From: Thermoplasmata archaeon
Lineage (GTDB): Archaea > Thermoplasmatota > Thermoplasmata > Thermoplasmatales > Thermoplasmataceae
Direction of reading: 5' to 3'
DNA length: 41,452 nt
Assembly: GCA_015520045.1 (NCBI GenBank)
Contig: WAQW01000041.1
Span: forward strand, 1-41,452
The translations under genes and the position numbers were made by a program. Of this stretch, positions 11,126 through 20,294 are shown in pieces. Each line of letters opens with the position of its first letter. Positions within the stretch are counted from its first letter, which is position 1. A model generated the notes under the pieces. That model saw only the letters and a list, made by a program, of their open reading frames with translations. It was not told the DNA's origin and searched no databases.

Positions 11126-11965
11126 ATGGGAAAGGGAGAAATAAAGATGAACAACCCACCTCCGAGGCCGATAGTACAGCCGCCGGGTAAATCATTGAAA
11201 TACACTGGTGTAAAGCACACCATATTCGTAATGAGCGGAAAAGGAGGAGTCGGCAAATCCACATTTTCTGTGAACCTGGCTGTTTCACTTGCCAGTCTGG
11301 GGAAGAAAGTTGGGTTGATAGATGCTGATATCAACGATCCTGACGATCCAAAGCTTCTCGGTATAAACAAGATGGAAGTTTTCGCTGATGATGAGGGCAT
11401 AATTCCTGTCAGCACCAAGTATGGTGTAAGTGTTATTTCCATGGCTTTTCTTCTGCCTTCGGAGGATACTCCTGTTATCTGGAGAGGTTCTCTGAGGCAT
11501 AAGGCTATTCAGCAGTTTCTGGAAGATGTCAAGTGGAAGGGAACAGACTACATAGTTGTAGATTTTCCACCAGGGACGGGAGACGAACCTCTGACACTTG
11601 GCCAGCTGATACCGGATGCTGATGGTATCATTATTGTGATCACTCCCCAGGAGGTGGCACTTCTGGATGCTGTTAAGGCGATCAATTTCGCAAAGCAGAT
11701 TAAGATTCCTGTTCTCGGTCTCGTTGAGAACATGAGTGGATTTGTTTGTCCGCACTGTGGCAACACGATAGATATATTCGGCCGCGGTGGAGGAGAAAAA
11801 ACCGCATTAAAGTATAAAGTACCGTTTTTGGGCAGAATTCCAATCATACCAGAGGTTGCAGAGAAATCCGATGAAGGAATTCCCGTGGTTACGGTGAATG
11901 ATACACTCAGGAAGATATTCTCCGATATGGCTGCAAGAATAGTTGAGCAGGTCGAGAAGAAGTAA
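11126..11965 (+). CDS. Mrp/NBP35-family iron-sulfur carrier ATPase
   Basis: A P-loop ATPase of the MinD/Mrp branch, 279 residues from this start. The deviant Walker A (GKGGVGKST) is at 38-46. A CxxC pair (Cys208, Cys211 in FVCPHCG) binds the bridging Fe-S cluster at the dimer interface in this family. Members assemble and hand over Fe-S clusters in the cytoplasm; aconitase, encoded nearby, is a plausible client by inference. An AAAATAT box at 11098-11104 sits about 25 nt before this ATG. The ATG at 11147 preceded by GGGAG is the alternative start. The N-terminus is proline-rich and no DUF59/MIP18 domain is fused. Confidence 0.9.
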   Translation: MGKGEIKMNNPPPRPIVQPPGKSLKYTGVKHTIFVMSGKGGVGKSTFSVNLAVSLASLGKKVGLIDADINDPDDPKLLGINKMEVFADDEGIIPVSTKYGVSVISMAFLLPSEDTPVIWRGSLRHKAIQQFLEDVKWKGTDYIVVDFPPGTGDEPLTLGQLIPDADGIIIVITPQEVALLDAVKAINFAKQIKIPVLGLVENMSGFVCPHCGNTIDIFGRGGGEKTALKYKVPFLGRIPIIPEVAEKSDEGIPVVTVNDTLRKIFSDMAARIVEQVEKK

Positions 11966-12041
11966 TTTATTCATTTATTTTTGGCACTGAATGGAAACAT
12001 CCCCATCTTCCTATGAATCGTGCAGCATGGGGATACGTCAT

Positions 12042-12659
12042 TCACAGCTGCCGTCCCGAGGAAAGAACGTCCCTTAACTCTCCGCGCACAATCAGCAGCA
12101 AAACACCGGTGATGATGCCGCCGAAAACAATGGCCAGGATTCCAAGTTCGATACTATCTTCCCTGTAGGATGCATCAGCATCTCCTCTCTCAATCAGTCT
12201 CCGGAGTCTCAGAATTCGTGCTATAACGTACCCGTCAACAAAAAGAAAAGCAAGAAGGATGGCTCCGGGAATGAAGAAAATTCCAGAAACCGGCATCCCG
12301 TAGCCGGTCTGTACGGCCACAAGGACAATGGTGCTTATGGACGTTACCGCAAAGACAATAAAGGCAATTATTGCAATCACAAGGCTAATAAGGGTCAGGG
12401 TTGATGCAGACCTTAATGATGCGCTGGAAGCATATCCATCAGATCCTCTGTGAAAATCTATAATGGTGCCGTAGTCGCTGATCACAACCGAATAGAACAA
12501 TTCGTGATGATCTTTGGGGAATGACAGTCTCACAGACCATGTACCATCTCTCATCTTTCTCGAGGAGATAATATTCACACCTTCTCTCTCAACATCATAC
12601 TGTTCTGTTGCCCAGTCCTTCGCAATATTCGCTGCATCAAGAGAAGACAAAACTTCCAT
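12042..12659 (-). CDS. Membrane protein with N-terminal PepSY-like region
   Basis: About 205 residues. The first 80 look soluble and resemble a PepSY-type fold (AKDWATEQYD...SVVISDYGTIIDFH). Three strongly hydrophobic segments follow, the first long enough to be a hairpin. I do not recognise a named family. An open frame extends 40 codons further upstream, but the ATG at 12659 has a TATA box 29 nt before it and the upstream extension covers that promoter, so the shorter form is preferred. It is convergent with mrp, and its promoter lies between inverted arms ATAACGT/ACGTTAT (12672-12707). Confidence 0.6.
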   Translation of the reverse strand: MEVLSSLDAANIAKDWATEQYDVEREGVNIISSRKMRDGTWSVRLSFPKDHHELFYSVVISDYGTIIDFHRGSDGYASSASLRSASTLTLISLVIAIIAFIVFAVTSISTIVLVAVQTGYGMPVSGIFFIPGAILLAFLFVDGYVIARILRLRRLIERGDADASYREDSIELGILAIVFGGIITGVLLLIVRGELRDVLSSGRQL

Positions 12660-12671
12660 GGAATCACTTTT

Positions 12672-12707
12672 ATAACGTAGTTCATTATATAAATCTATGC
12701 ACGTTAT
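12672..12707 (-). promoter_or_regulatory. TATA box flanked by ATAACGT / ACGTTAT arms
   Basis: ATAACGT (12672-12678) and ACGTTAT (12701-12707) are inverted arms with a 22-nt spacer that contains ATTATATAAAT, the TATA box of the membrane-protein gene starting at 12659. It resembles in layout the control region at 36948-36983. Confidence 0.4.
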
Positions 12708-12922
12708 GCAGGGGAATTTCAGGCAAGCGGGCTCCGGAATGTGATCTTGAAATGATATGGCCGATGAATGTTTCCCCAAGTATGAAAATTAGTTAAGCAG
12801 ATAACTTGCTACTATCAGCCTGGAATGCATGGATTGAAGATCGCAGGAAAGGGGAATCGATTGATCAAAGGCAAAAACAGATAACCGGTTAAATCATTAA
12901 TGCATGGTCGAAGGGCATTTCA

Positions 12923-13729
12923 ATGGAAACAAACGTAATCTATATGATGGATTCCATAGAGGGGATGAAATCAAAGATCGACCCAGAGAGTGTTGATATA
13001 ATAATTACATCACCTCCATACAACATAGGAATCAGGTACAATTCGCACAAAGACAGCATGCCATTTGAAAGATATCTCGATTGGATGGAAGAGTTTGGAA
13101 GAGAATGTGCGAGGATATTGAAAAAAAACGGTTCTTTATTTTTCAACATAGGGGATCGAGCGAGCGATGAATTCAGATCTTTCAAGGTTGCAGAGAGGTT
13201 AGCCAGATCCTTGAAACTGCAAAACACCATTCACTGGATCAAGTCAATAGCAATTCCGGAACACGGTATCAATATTGGGCATTTCAAGCCGGTGAACAGT
13301 GAACGTTTTCTCAACAATTTTCACGAATATATATTTCACTTCACGAAAACAAAGAACGTCAAGCTTGACAGGCTGGCCATAGGTGTACCTTATGCTGATA
13401 AATCAAACATCATCAGATGGGATCACGGAAAAAGAAACGGTGATCGGAGGGACCGGGGAAATGTATGGTACATTCCTTATAATACTGTCTGGTCAGAAAA
13501 GGAACATCCTGCGCCCTTTCCGAAAAAGCTTCCAGAGATGTGTATAAAGTTGCATGGCTTTAACAGCGATACGGTAGTTTTAGATCCATTCATAGGTTCC
13601 GGGACAACTGCTGTCGTAGCCAGGGAAATGGGGTGTAAGTGGATTGGTTTTGAGATAGATGCCAAATACGTTAAAATGGCGAGAGAAAGACTCTCTCAGG
13701 ATAATGTGAAAAATGCAAGACCACTCTGA
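12923..13729 (+). CDS. Orphan DNA methyltransferase, beta class (probably N4-cytosine)
   Basis: A 268-residue S-adenosylmethionine-dependent DNA methyltransferase. The catalytic motif TSPPY (29-33) precedes the AdoMet-binding motif DPFIGSGTT (221-229), the order of the beta class. The Ser-Pro-Pro-Tyr form is usual for N4-cytosine enzymes, although some N6-adenine enzymes are similar. The region between them (about 110-200, rich in basic residues such as KRNGDRRDRG) should hold the target-recognition part. No restriction endonuclease gene adjoins it, so it may be a solitary methylase with a regulatory or housekeeping role. AAGGG six bases upstream of the start is a possible ribosome site. Confidence 0.88.
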   Translation: METNVIYMMDSIEGMKSKIDPESVDIIITSPPYNIGIRYNSHKDSMPFERYLDWMEEFGRECARILKKNGSLFFNIGDRASDEFRSFKVAERLARSLKLQNTIHWIKSIAIPEHGINIGHFKPVNSERFLNNFHEYIFHFTKTKNVKLDRLAIGVPYADKSNIIRWDHGKRNGDRRDRGNVWYIPYNTVWSEKEHPAPFPKKLPEMCIKLHGFNSDTVVLDPFIGSGTTAVVAREMGCKWIGFEIDAKYVKMARERLSQDNVKNARPL

Positions 13730-13875
13730 GACGTGATTCGTCTCATGCGACATGAAAAAATTTCAGTGAGAAACTTGCGTTAGGGTGTTTGCTGTTCAGG
13801 GATTGCGTTAAATTTCAAAACTCCAACAAAAGATGCAGCCGGATGAAGATCAGTCTAACCTATAAATTCAAGTTA

Positions 13876-13948
13876 TGGGGCTGCCCGGATTTGAACCGGA
13901 GTCACAGGCTCCCAAAGCCCGAAGGATACCAAGCTACCCCACAGCCCC
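13876..13948 (-). tRNA. tRNA-Pro (UGG)
   Basis: The 73-nt minus-strand sequence folds into a full cloverleaf. The acceptor is GGGGCTG/CAGCCCC with discriminator A. The anticodon loop TTTGGGA on a CGGGC/GCCTG stem gives anticodon UGG. The T arm has loop TTCAAAT. CCA is not encoded, so it must be added after transcription by the cca product. There is no intron. Confidence 0.95.
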
Positions 13949-14147
13949 TTTACATACCGGTAAGGATTTTTCATCTAATAAAGCTTAACAAAATGGGCTC
14001 GTTTTCAGACTCTGTGGAGCAGGGCATCATCTCCGCAAACAAAAAATAGTCAGAATGATTACACTTGAATAGGTCACGGTGATGAATTCAGCCGTTACTG
14101 ATGGGGTGATGACAGACGGGCAGGCTGAGTGACCATTTACAGTAAAT

Positions 14148-15164
14148 CTACCTGATTTTCTCAAGGGTGAAGGCGCCAAGATCAAAGGATGTTCCCAGCG
14201 GGTAGATCTCAATCCACTCCCTGGATCTAACGCTTCCAAGACCCTCCACCCTCAGGAATCCCTTTGCTCCCTCATTCTTAAATTCAATGGAACCATCCAT
14301 CAGGTACGAAATGGCCTCTACTAACCTGTTGTCAAAAAGAGCAGATTCAAGAACGTTCATTGTTACACCATTCTCATTCTTTCTCTTCTGAGCATATTGC
14401 TGGACAAATTTTATCAGGATCTTCTCGTCAAGTTCGGTGGCATAGGTCGTCAGAGATGAGAATATCAATCTGTAGTAGGGATATTTCGATCTGATGGAGC
14501 GGACGATCTGGTCCAAACTCTTCAGCAGGGCGCTCACGTTGGTGAGGCTCTCCAAAACAATCGCGTATTCTGAGGGGCACTCAGCACCAATACTCGTGGA
14601 ATATGCATCTATGAAGTTAAGCAGACCCTTTTCTTCAGCCTCCTCAACATTCTGGTAAATCTGTTTTACCTCGTACTTAATCTCGTTTATGTCCTTGTCT
14701 GTTGTTATGACCACAACAGGGATACTTTCCTTCAGGGATGAGGCTATAAAATTCCACACAAGCATATATTTCTCAGAATAGGGTGGCCCAAGGAGGAGCA
14801 CGTTAGACGCTGTTCTTATCCCGCCCGTGAGGAGTTCATCGAGCTTGGGTATTCCACTCGTTACCTTCCTTATTTCCGCATTGACAAAGTCACCATCAGG
14901 GGATGGTTCTTTTACCATCTTCCTGGTTGGAGGTATCTGCTCAGACTTCCTGACTGCATTCTTCAGGAAGGAGGGTACTGTTTTGTTACCAATCTGTTGC
15001 ACAGGGTTCGTATTCGTGCTCTTAGAAGCGCCGCCAGGGTTACCCTTTTTCAGGACCCTGTTTATCTCATCAAGTTTCTTGGATGCTACATCGATGAGGC
15101 TCTTCAACTTTTGGGCGATTTCACGCAATTCCTCCTCGTTCTTTTCCGGGTTGTCACCCTCCAT
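14148..15164 (-). CDS. RecA/KaiC-superfamily protein with degenerate P-loop
   Basis: About 338 residues. The first 95 are charged and low-complexity with a predicted coiled coil (EELREIAQKLKSLIDVASKKL). A KaiC/RadA-like core follows, opening with SGIPKLDELLTGG (103-115). The Walker A position reads GPPYSEKYML (126-135) instead of GPPGTGKT, keeping the lysine but losing the glycine and Thr/Ser pattern, so ATP hydrolysis is doubtful. Such KaiC-like proteins in archaea often act as regulators. AGGTGA overlaps the preceding gene's stop and lies 8 nt before this ATG, indicating translational coupling with the dehydratase gene. An upstream extension of 15 codons is therefore rejected. Confidence 0.7.
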   Translation of the reverse strand: MEGDNPEKNEEELREIAQKLKSLIDVASKKLDEINRVLKKGNPGGASKSTNTNPVQQIGNKTVPSFLKNAVRKSEQIPPTRKMVKEPSPDGDFVNAEIRKVTSGIPKLDELLTGGIRTASNVLLLGPPYSEKYMLVWNFIASSLKESIPVVVITTDKDINEIKYEVKQIYQNVEEAEEKGLLNFIDAYSTSIGAECPSEYAIVLESLTNVSALLKSLDQIVRSIRSKYPYYRLIFSSLTTYATELDEKILIKFVQQYAQKRKNENGVTMNVLESALFDNRLVEAISYLMDGSIEFKNEGAKGFLRVEGLGSVRSREWIEIYPLGTSFDLGAFTLEKIR

Positions 15165-15175
15165 ATTCCAATCAC

Positions 15176-16366
15176 CTAAAGATCCTTGTAGGTTCCAGAC
15201 ACAACCCACGGGGGTTCCTTCCCGTCGAATGGTTCCATACCTTCGATGGTATTGTCTTCTAGTATTTTTTCATTGATATCAATCCCCAGCCCGGGCCTTC
15301 CTGAGAGCTTGAAGTGTCCATCTTCGAGAGAATAGCCACTCTTCACCAGATCTTTCTTCCATCCAGGCCAGAATTCCTCAAAGCTCTCCTGTATAAGGAA
15401 GTTGGTCAGGGTGCAGTCAACGTTGAGAGTTGCTGCTGTTTGAATAGGCCCAAAAGCATTGTGAAACGCTACCGAGATGCCGTTCGCATCCGCTATGGAC
15501 GATATTTTCTTGGCCTCCAGAATCCCAAGTGAATTGGTGAGGTCGGGCTGGATAATATCCACTACCCCCTGCGAAATAACTCTGTAAAAATCTCTTTTGT
15601 TTAGCAATCTCTCCCCTAGAGCGATAGGAGTGGAAATGAAACGTTTAATCTCGGGCAGTGTGTGCTCAAGTTCTGGATGCACAGGCTCTTCGAAGAACAG
15701 AGGATCAAATGGTTCAAGTTCCGTTGCTGCAGTTATTGCATCTCTCGTGGAGAATCTTCCGTGGAACTCTATAAGGAGATCAACATCATCTCCCAGCTCA
15801 AGTCTCAGGGCTTCCACAATTCTGGATGCCTTAATGGCATCCTGTCTGGAAATGTGATCGTAATTGTTTCCGAACGGATCAAATTTCAGAGCCGTGAATC
15901 CTTTTTTTATGACGGCTTTGGCTTTCTCAACAAATTCATCGGGTGTGGAACAGTTGGAGTACCAGCCATTTGCATAGGCCCTTATTTTGCTGTTAAATTC
16001 ACCACCGATGAGTTTGTATATCGGGGTGCCGAGATCCTTACCGATGAGATCCCAGGAGGCTATTTCGAAAGCACTCAGTGCAGATGTGGCCTCCATGGAT
16101 CGCGCCAGATAGAATGAATTCCTGTAGAAATCAAAAATATTCTTCTCAATGTTGAAATAATCCCTTCCTGTGAATATTCGCGCCACCTCTTGCATACTTT
16201 CCTTCACAGGGAGAGTCATAAGCGTTGTGGGAGCCTCTCCGAAGCCAACCTGGCCATCCGAGGAGACCAGTTTAACAAGTAGAACCGTGGAACTCCAGGG
16301 GGAAGACTCTTCCTTCCTCTTCTCCCCAAGTTCGATAATCTCTACCTGCTTTATTCTAGAACTCAT
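15176..16366 (-). CDS. Enolase-superfamily D-gluconate/D-galactonate dehydratase
   Basis: A 396-residue member of the mandelate racemase/muconate-lactonising group. The N-terminal capping domain is followed by the barrel: Lys161-x-Asp163 (KFDPFG), metal ligands Glu200 (EFHGR), Glu226/227 (EEP) and Glu252 (GER), and His302 in FHNAFGP as likely catalytic base. Thermoplasma and Picrophilus use an enzyme of this kind to dehydrate gluconate to 2-keto-3-deoxygluconate in the non-phosphorylative Entner-Doudoroff pathway, so that is the likeliest role. Galactonate or another sugar acid remains possible. It is followed by the KaiC-like gene with a 12-nt gap. A TATA box is at 16391-16400. Confidence 0.85.
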   Translation of the reverse strand: MSSRIKQVEIIELGEKRKEESSPWSSTVLLVKLVSSDGQVGFGEAPTTLMTLPVKESMQEVARIFTGRDYFNIEKNIFDFYRNSFYLARSMEATSALSAFEIASWDLIGKDLGTPIYKLIGGEFNSKIRAYANGWYSNCSTPDEFVEKAKAVIKKGFTALKFDPFGNNYDHISRQDAIKASRIVEALRLELGDDVDLLIEFHGRFSTRDAITAATELEPFDPLFFEEPVHPELEHTLPEIKRFISTPIALGERLLNKRDFYRVISQGVVDIIQPDLTNSLGILEAKKISSIADANGISVAFHNAFGPIQTAATLNVDCTLTNFLIQESFEEFWPGWKKDLVKSGYSLEDGHFKLSGRPGLGIDINEKILEDNTIEGMEPFDGKEPPWVVSGTYKDL

Positions 16367-16390
16367 GCTTTAATTATTCAACAGGAGTAC

Positions 16391-16400
16391 ATAAATATAT
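16391..16400 (-). promoter_or_regulatory. TATA box of the dehydratase operon
   Basis: On the minus strand ATATATTTAT is centred about 29 nt before the start at 16366. It would drive the dehydratase and KaiC-like genes with almost no leader. Confidence 0.5.
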
Positions 16401-16614
16401 GTCTAAAACAAATCCCTGATCATCAATCCCCCGTTTTCGAGGACACGGTAAACTCGTTTCCAATACCTTGATTTAATAAAGATAAGTCAGCTCAACCCGG
16501 TCAGATCTGGCAGGATATTCAGCTTTTCAAGGATCGTGCTGGTGATTGCATATCCTACGGATCAAATGATCGATGGTAACGGTTAACTATGCAGTAGAAT
16601 TAACGTATAACGTT

Positions 16615-19311
16615 ATGTCATCTGATCTTGTTATTAAAAAACATCTGGAACTGAATGGTGAAAAGATTGCCTATGTATCACTCCCTGCACTAGAGGAGAA
16701 AGGATACCACATCTCCAAGCTTCCACTATCCATCAGAATTATTCTCGAATCTCTCCTGAGAAACAGAGACGGAACAAGGGTAAAAGACGAACACATTGTT
16801 AGTCTACTTAACTGGAAACCGGAGTCTGGAAAAAGAGGAGATGTTCCATTTATCGTGTCAAGGGTGGTAATGCAGGATTTTACAGGTGTACCGGGGGTTG
16901 TCGATCTGGCCGCTATGCGGGACGCCATGGCATCTCTATCGAAGGATCCCTCTCTGATCAACCCATCAGTCCCGGTTGATCTTGTAATTGATCATTCTGT
17001 GCAGGTTGATAAGTATGGTACTCCTTTGGCATTTGAGATCAACAGGGATATTGAATTTGAGAGAAATGGCGAAAGGTACAGATTTCTCAAATGGGCTCAA
17101 GAATCACTCAAGAATTTAAGGGTGATACCTCCTTCTACGGGAATAATACACCAGGTTAATCTAGAGTTTCTGGGGAAGGTTGTTCATAAAAGAGAGCTGA
17201 ACGGTGAAACATATGCAATTCCGGATACTCTCGTGGGAACCGATTCCCACACCACTATGATAAATGGTCTCGGAATAGTTGGATGGGGTGTGGGAGGAAT
17301 AGAAGCCGAGGCCGCCATACTGGGTGAGCCCATCACCTTCGTTGCTCCAGATGTGATCGGAGTACACCTCCACGGTTCTCTGAAAGAGGGAACTAATGCC
17401 ACTGACCTTGTTCTTACCATCACGGAAATCCTGAGGAGGGAGAATGTTGTTGGTAAATTCGTGGAATTCTTTGGTGATGGAGTAGCTTCCCTCTCGGTGA
17501 CGGACCGGGCAACTCTTTCAAACATGTGTCCCGAGTACGGAGCAACACTGGCGCTTTTCCCCGTAGATTCCAAAACCCTTGAGTATCTCCACCTGACCGG
17601 GCGCAGCGAGGAACAGATCAAACTCGTTGAAGAATACATGAAGGCCCAGGGTCTTTTCGGAATACCGGAGAATATCGATTACACAAGGGTGGTGGATATC
17701 GATCTTGGATCGGTGGAAACAACAATCTCAGGGCCAAAACTTCCGCAGCAGAAGCTAACGTTGGGAAACATAGGCAACAGTTTCATAAAACTTGTAGAGA
17801 GTGGTAGGAACGTCGGCCAGACGGTATCGAGCGGCCCAAAGAAAGTGGTTCTCAAGTCATCATCCATCGAATTAAAAGGAAATAATGAACGTCTCTCTGA
17901 GGGGGATGTTGTAATCGCAGCCATAACCAGCTGTACCAACACAAGCAATCCCAGGGTGATGATAGGGGCGGGTCTTCTTGCCAAGAAGGCGTATGAGAGG
18001 GGCTTGCGTGTCAACCCAAAGGTTAAAACGTCTCTGGCTCCTGGTTCCCGGGTAGTCACCGAATACCTCGAGAGATCTGGACTGCAAGATTATCTGAACA
18101 AGCTTGGATTCTATCTCGTCGGTTATGGCTGCACGACCTGTATAGGGAACAGCGGTCCGCTTGATCCTGCCATAGAGAAGGCGATAGAGGATAACGACCT
18201 TTACGTTGCCGCTGTTCTGTCCGGCAACAGGAACTTCGAAGCCAGAATACACAAGGATGTCAGGGGGAATTACCTCATGTCTCCTCCCCTGGTCGTTGCG
18301 TTTGCCCTGGCAGGTACGGTCCTTAAGGATCTGTCGAAAGATCCCGTTGGGGTAGATAGTAATGGGAAAAATGTGTATCTGAAGGACATCTGGCCGGATG
18401 ACGAGGAGATCAATTCGGTTCTCAACTCATTCATAACCCGGGAGCTGTTTGTTGAAAAATACAAGAACGTCGAATCAGGTAATGATAAATGGAACTCCAT
18501 TGATGTGTCAAAGTCGGATCTCTACCGCTGGGATCCTGAGAGCACATACATAAGAAAGATTCCTTTCTTCGATGGTTTCGATCCACAGTCTACGCGGGAT
18601 ATTGCCGATATAGAAAATGCGCGCCCTCTATTGATTCTTGGAGATTCTGTTACGACTGATCACATATCACCGGCAGGTTCAATTCCGGGCTCATCTCCGG
18701 CTGGTAGATATCTCCTTGAACATGGGGTTAGGAGGGAGGATTTTAATTCCTATGGCTCGAGGCGTGGAAATCACGAGGTCATGATGAGAGGCACCTTTGG
18801 AAACACGAGAATAAGGAACAAGCTTGTGGATAGAGAGGGAGGATACACCAAAATCCTTCCAGAGGGCACCGAAACGACAGTGTTCGAAGCTTCTGAGGAA
18901 TACAGGAGGAGGAAAACTCCCCTAATCGTATTCGCAGGCAAGCAGTACGGCACAGGCAGTTCAAGAGATTGGGCGGCTAAGGGTCCAATGCTCCTTGGCG
19001 TCAGAGCGGTCATAGCCGAAAGTTATGAGAGGATACACAGGAGCAACCTTGTTGGAATGGGAATAATTCCACTTGAATTTCAAAACGGAATGAATTTCGA
19101 AAGATTGGAAGCCGACATCGAGCAGCCGTTTAACATCAGGTTTTATAGAGACGGGTCGTCACTATCCGCCAAACTGCTTTTCACGGGGAAAGATGGAAAG
19201 GAGAAGAGCGTGCCCCTGACGGTCAGGTTGGACTCTGAGGTTGAGCTGGAATACTATAGGTATGGAGGTATCCTGCAGTATGCTATGGCAAACATTGTCA
19301 GGAGCAGTTGA
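16615..19311 (+). CDS. acnA: Aconitate hydratase (AcnA/IRP1 type)
   Basis: Converts citrate to isocitrate in the citric acid cycle, cytoplasmic, carrying a [4Fe-4S] cluster. From this start the protein is 898 residues, matching AcnA/IRP1 length. The three cluster cysteines fall at 440 (SCTNTSNP), 506 and 509 (GCTTCIGNSGP). The substrate-binding SYGSRRGNHEVMMRGTF and YGTGSSRDWAAKG segments are in the C-terminal swivelling domain. An in-frame ATG 42 bases upstream (16573) adds residues outside the family's N-terminus and is less likely. No good TATA box is spaced for leaderless initiation. A perfect ATAACGTTAT palindrome (16607-16616) overlaps the start codon. Confidence 0.95.
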   Translation: MSSDLVIKKHLELNGEKIAYVSLPALEEKGYHISKLPLSIRIILESLLRNRDGTRVKDEHIVSLLNWKPESGKRGDVPFIVSRVVMQDFTGVPGVVDLAAMRDAMASLSKDPSLINPSVPVDLVIDHSVQVDKYGTPLAFEINRDIEFERNGERYRFLKWAQESLKNLRVIPPSTGIIHQVNLEFLGKVVHKRELNGETYAIPDTLVGTDSHTTMINGLGIVGWGVGGIEAEAAILGEPITFVAPDVIGVHLHGSLKEGTNATDLVLTITEILRRENVVGKFVEFFGDGVASLSVTDRATLSNMCPEYGATLALFPVDSKTLEYLHLTGRSEEQIKLVEEYMKAQGLFGIPENIDYTRVVDIDLGSVETTISGPKLPQQKLTLGNIGNSFIKLVESGRNVGQTVSSGPKKVVLKSSSIELKGNNERLSEGDVVIAAITSCTNTSNPRVMIGAGLLAKKAYERGLRVNPKVKTSLAPGSRVVTEYLERSGLQDYLNKLGFYLVGYGCTTCIGNSGPLDPAIEKAIEDNDLYVAAVLSGNRNFEARIHKDVRGNYLMSPPLVVAFALAGTVLKDLSKDPVGVDSNGKNVYLKDIWPDDEEINSVLNSFITRELFVEKYKNVESGNDKWNSIDVSKSDLYRWDPESTYIRKIPFFDGFDPQSTRDIADIENARPLLILGDSVTTDHISPAGSIPGSSPAGRYLLEHGVRREDFNSYGSRRGNHEVMMRGTFGNTRIRNKLVDREGGYTKILPEGTETTVFEASEEYRRRKTPLIVFAGKQYGTGSSRDWAAKGPMLLGVRAVIAESYERIHRSNLVGMGIIPLEFQNGMNFERLEADIEQPFNIRFYRDGSSLSAKLLFTGKDGKEKSVPLTVRLDSEVELEYYRYGGILQYAMANIVRSS

Positions 19312-19537
19312 GAACCCCCACTATTTTCCTCTGGTCATTCTCTGAGGATAGGGCAAGGGATGATACATACCGTGGCACACCAGTTTGGCATAGGAGTGAT
19401 TCATATCCCAACCGATGGCAATGTACCAGAATTACTGTTTGATACCAAGAGTGCATGTGCGAAAGATCATTGAATATTCAGAGCGGAATTCTCACGGCAC
19501 TCAGCGGGCACTGTTTTATCATTACTAATTGAAAAGC

Positions 19538-19546
19538 CATATAAAT
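19538..19546 (+). promoter_or_regulatory. TATA box of the trmB-like/nfo operon
   Basis: CATATAAAT is centred 24 nt before the ATG at 19566 and 18 nt before the in-frame ATG at 19560. The spacing favours the second ATG as a leaderless start. Confidence 0.5.
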
Positions 19547-19565
19547 GAAATAGTCATTAATGTTT

Positions 19566-20294
19566 ATGGAATCTGTCTCAGAAAAGATTGGCCAGATCGC
19601 TGACCTGCTCAAACTTCTTGGTCTATCATCTTACGAATCACAGGGTTTTGCAGCTCTCGTTTATCATGGTGTGGCTAATGCTGATACCATAGCAGATTCT
19701 GCGAAGATCCCGCGCACTTCGGCCTATAAGGTGATGGAATCCCTTGTTGAAAAAGGGTTTGCCAGATTTTCTGAAGGAAGGCCAAGAATGTTCAAACCTG
19801 AAGAACTGAGCACAATCAGGGCACGATACGAGGAGAAGCTTGATCAGCTGTTCATGGAGCTCAGACGTCTTGAAGAGATGCTCCCATCGCGTGGGGAACC
19901 ACAACTTGTCTACACAATCACTCAGAAGGAGAAGGTTCTTGAGAAGATCGAAGAACTCATAAATCTTTCTGAGAGAGAACTTTACATAAGTACACCCCAG
20001 GTGAGAGAGATACGTCTCGAACTGAAGAAAGCCATTGAAAATGCCGTTAAGAGAGGGGTAAACGTTGTTTTTGTTGTGCCATACACAAAGAAGGTACCCC
20101 CTAACGTGATGGTCTACAGAAAAGATGGGTTGATAGCCACCGACGCTGTAAGTGATAGATGCAGGGCCATCCTCGCCTCCCCAGATCTTGAGGCATGCGG
20201 ATATACCGATAACCCATCTCTTGCACTTCACGTGTATCAATTTATCTCAATGCTTATAGAGACCTCGAGTGGCGGAGGTAATGAGGTCAGATGA
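19566..20294 (+). CDS. TrmB-family transcriptional regulator
   Basis: About 242 residues. The N-terminal winged helix (about 10-75: LLGLSSYESQGFAALVYHGV, then IPRTSAYKVMESLVEKGF) is typical of TrmB proteins. A coiled-coil linker (about 85-110) leads to a C-terminal domain of the PLD-like TrmB type (ISTPQVREIRLELKKAIENAVKRGV). It is shorter than sugar-sensing TrmB proteins such as that of Thermococcus and lacks the extended maltose-binding domain. Archaeal members repress or activate sugar-metabolism and other genes. The ligand is not readable. Its last four bases overlap the nfo start (ATGA), so the two are translated from one message. An alternative start lies six bases upstream. Confidence 0.8.
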   Translation: MESVSEKIGQIADLLKLLGLSSYESQGFAALVYHGVANADTIADSAKIPRTSAYKVMESLVEKGFARFSEGRPRMFKPEELSTIRARYEEKLDQLFMELRRLEEMLPSRGEPQLVYTITQKEKVLEKIEELINLSERELYISTPQVREIRLELKKAIENAVKRGVNVVFVVPYTKKVPPNVMVYRKDGLIATDAVSDRCRAILASPDLEACGYTDNPSLALHVYQFISMLIETSSGGGNEVR

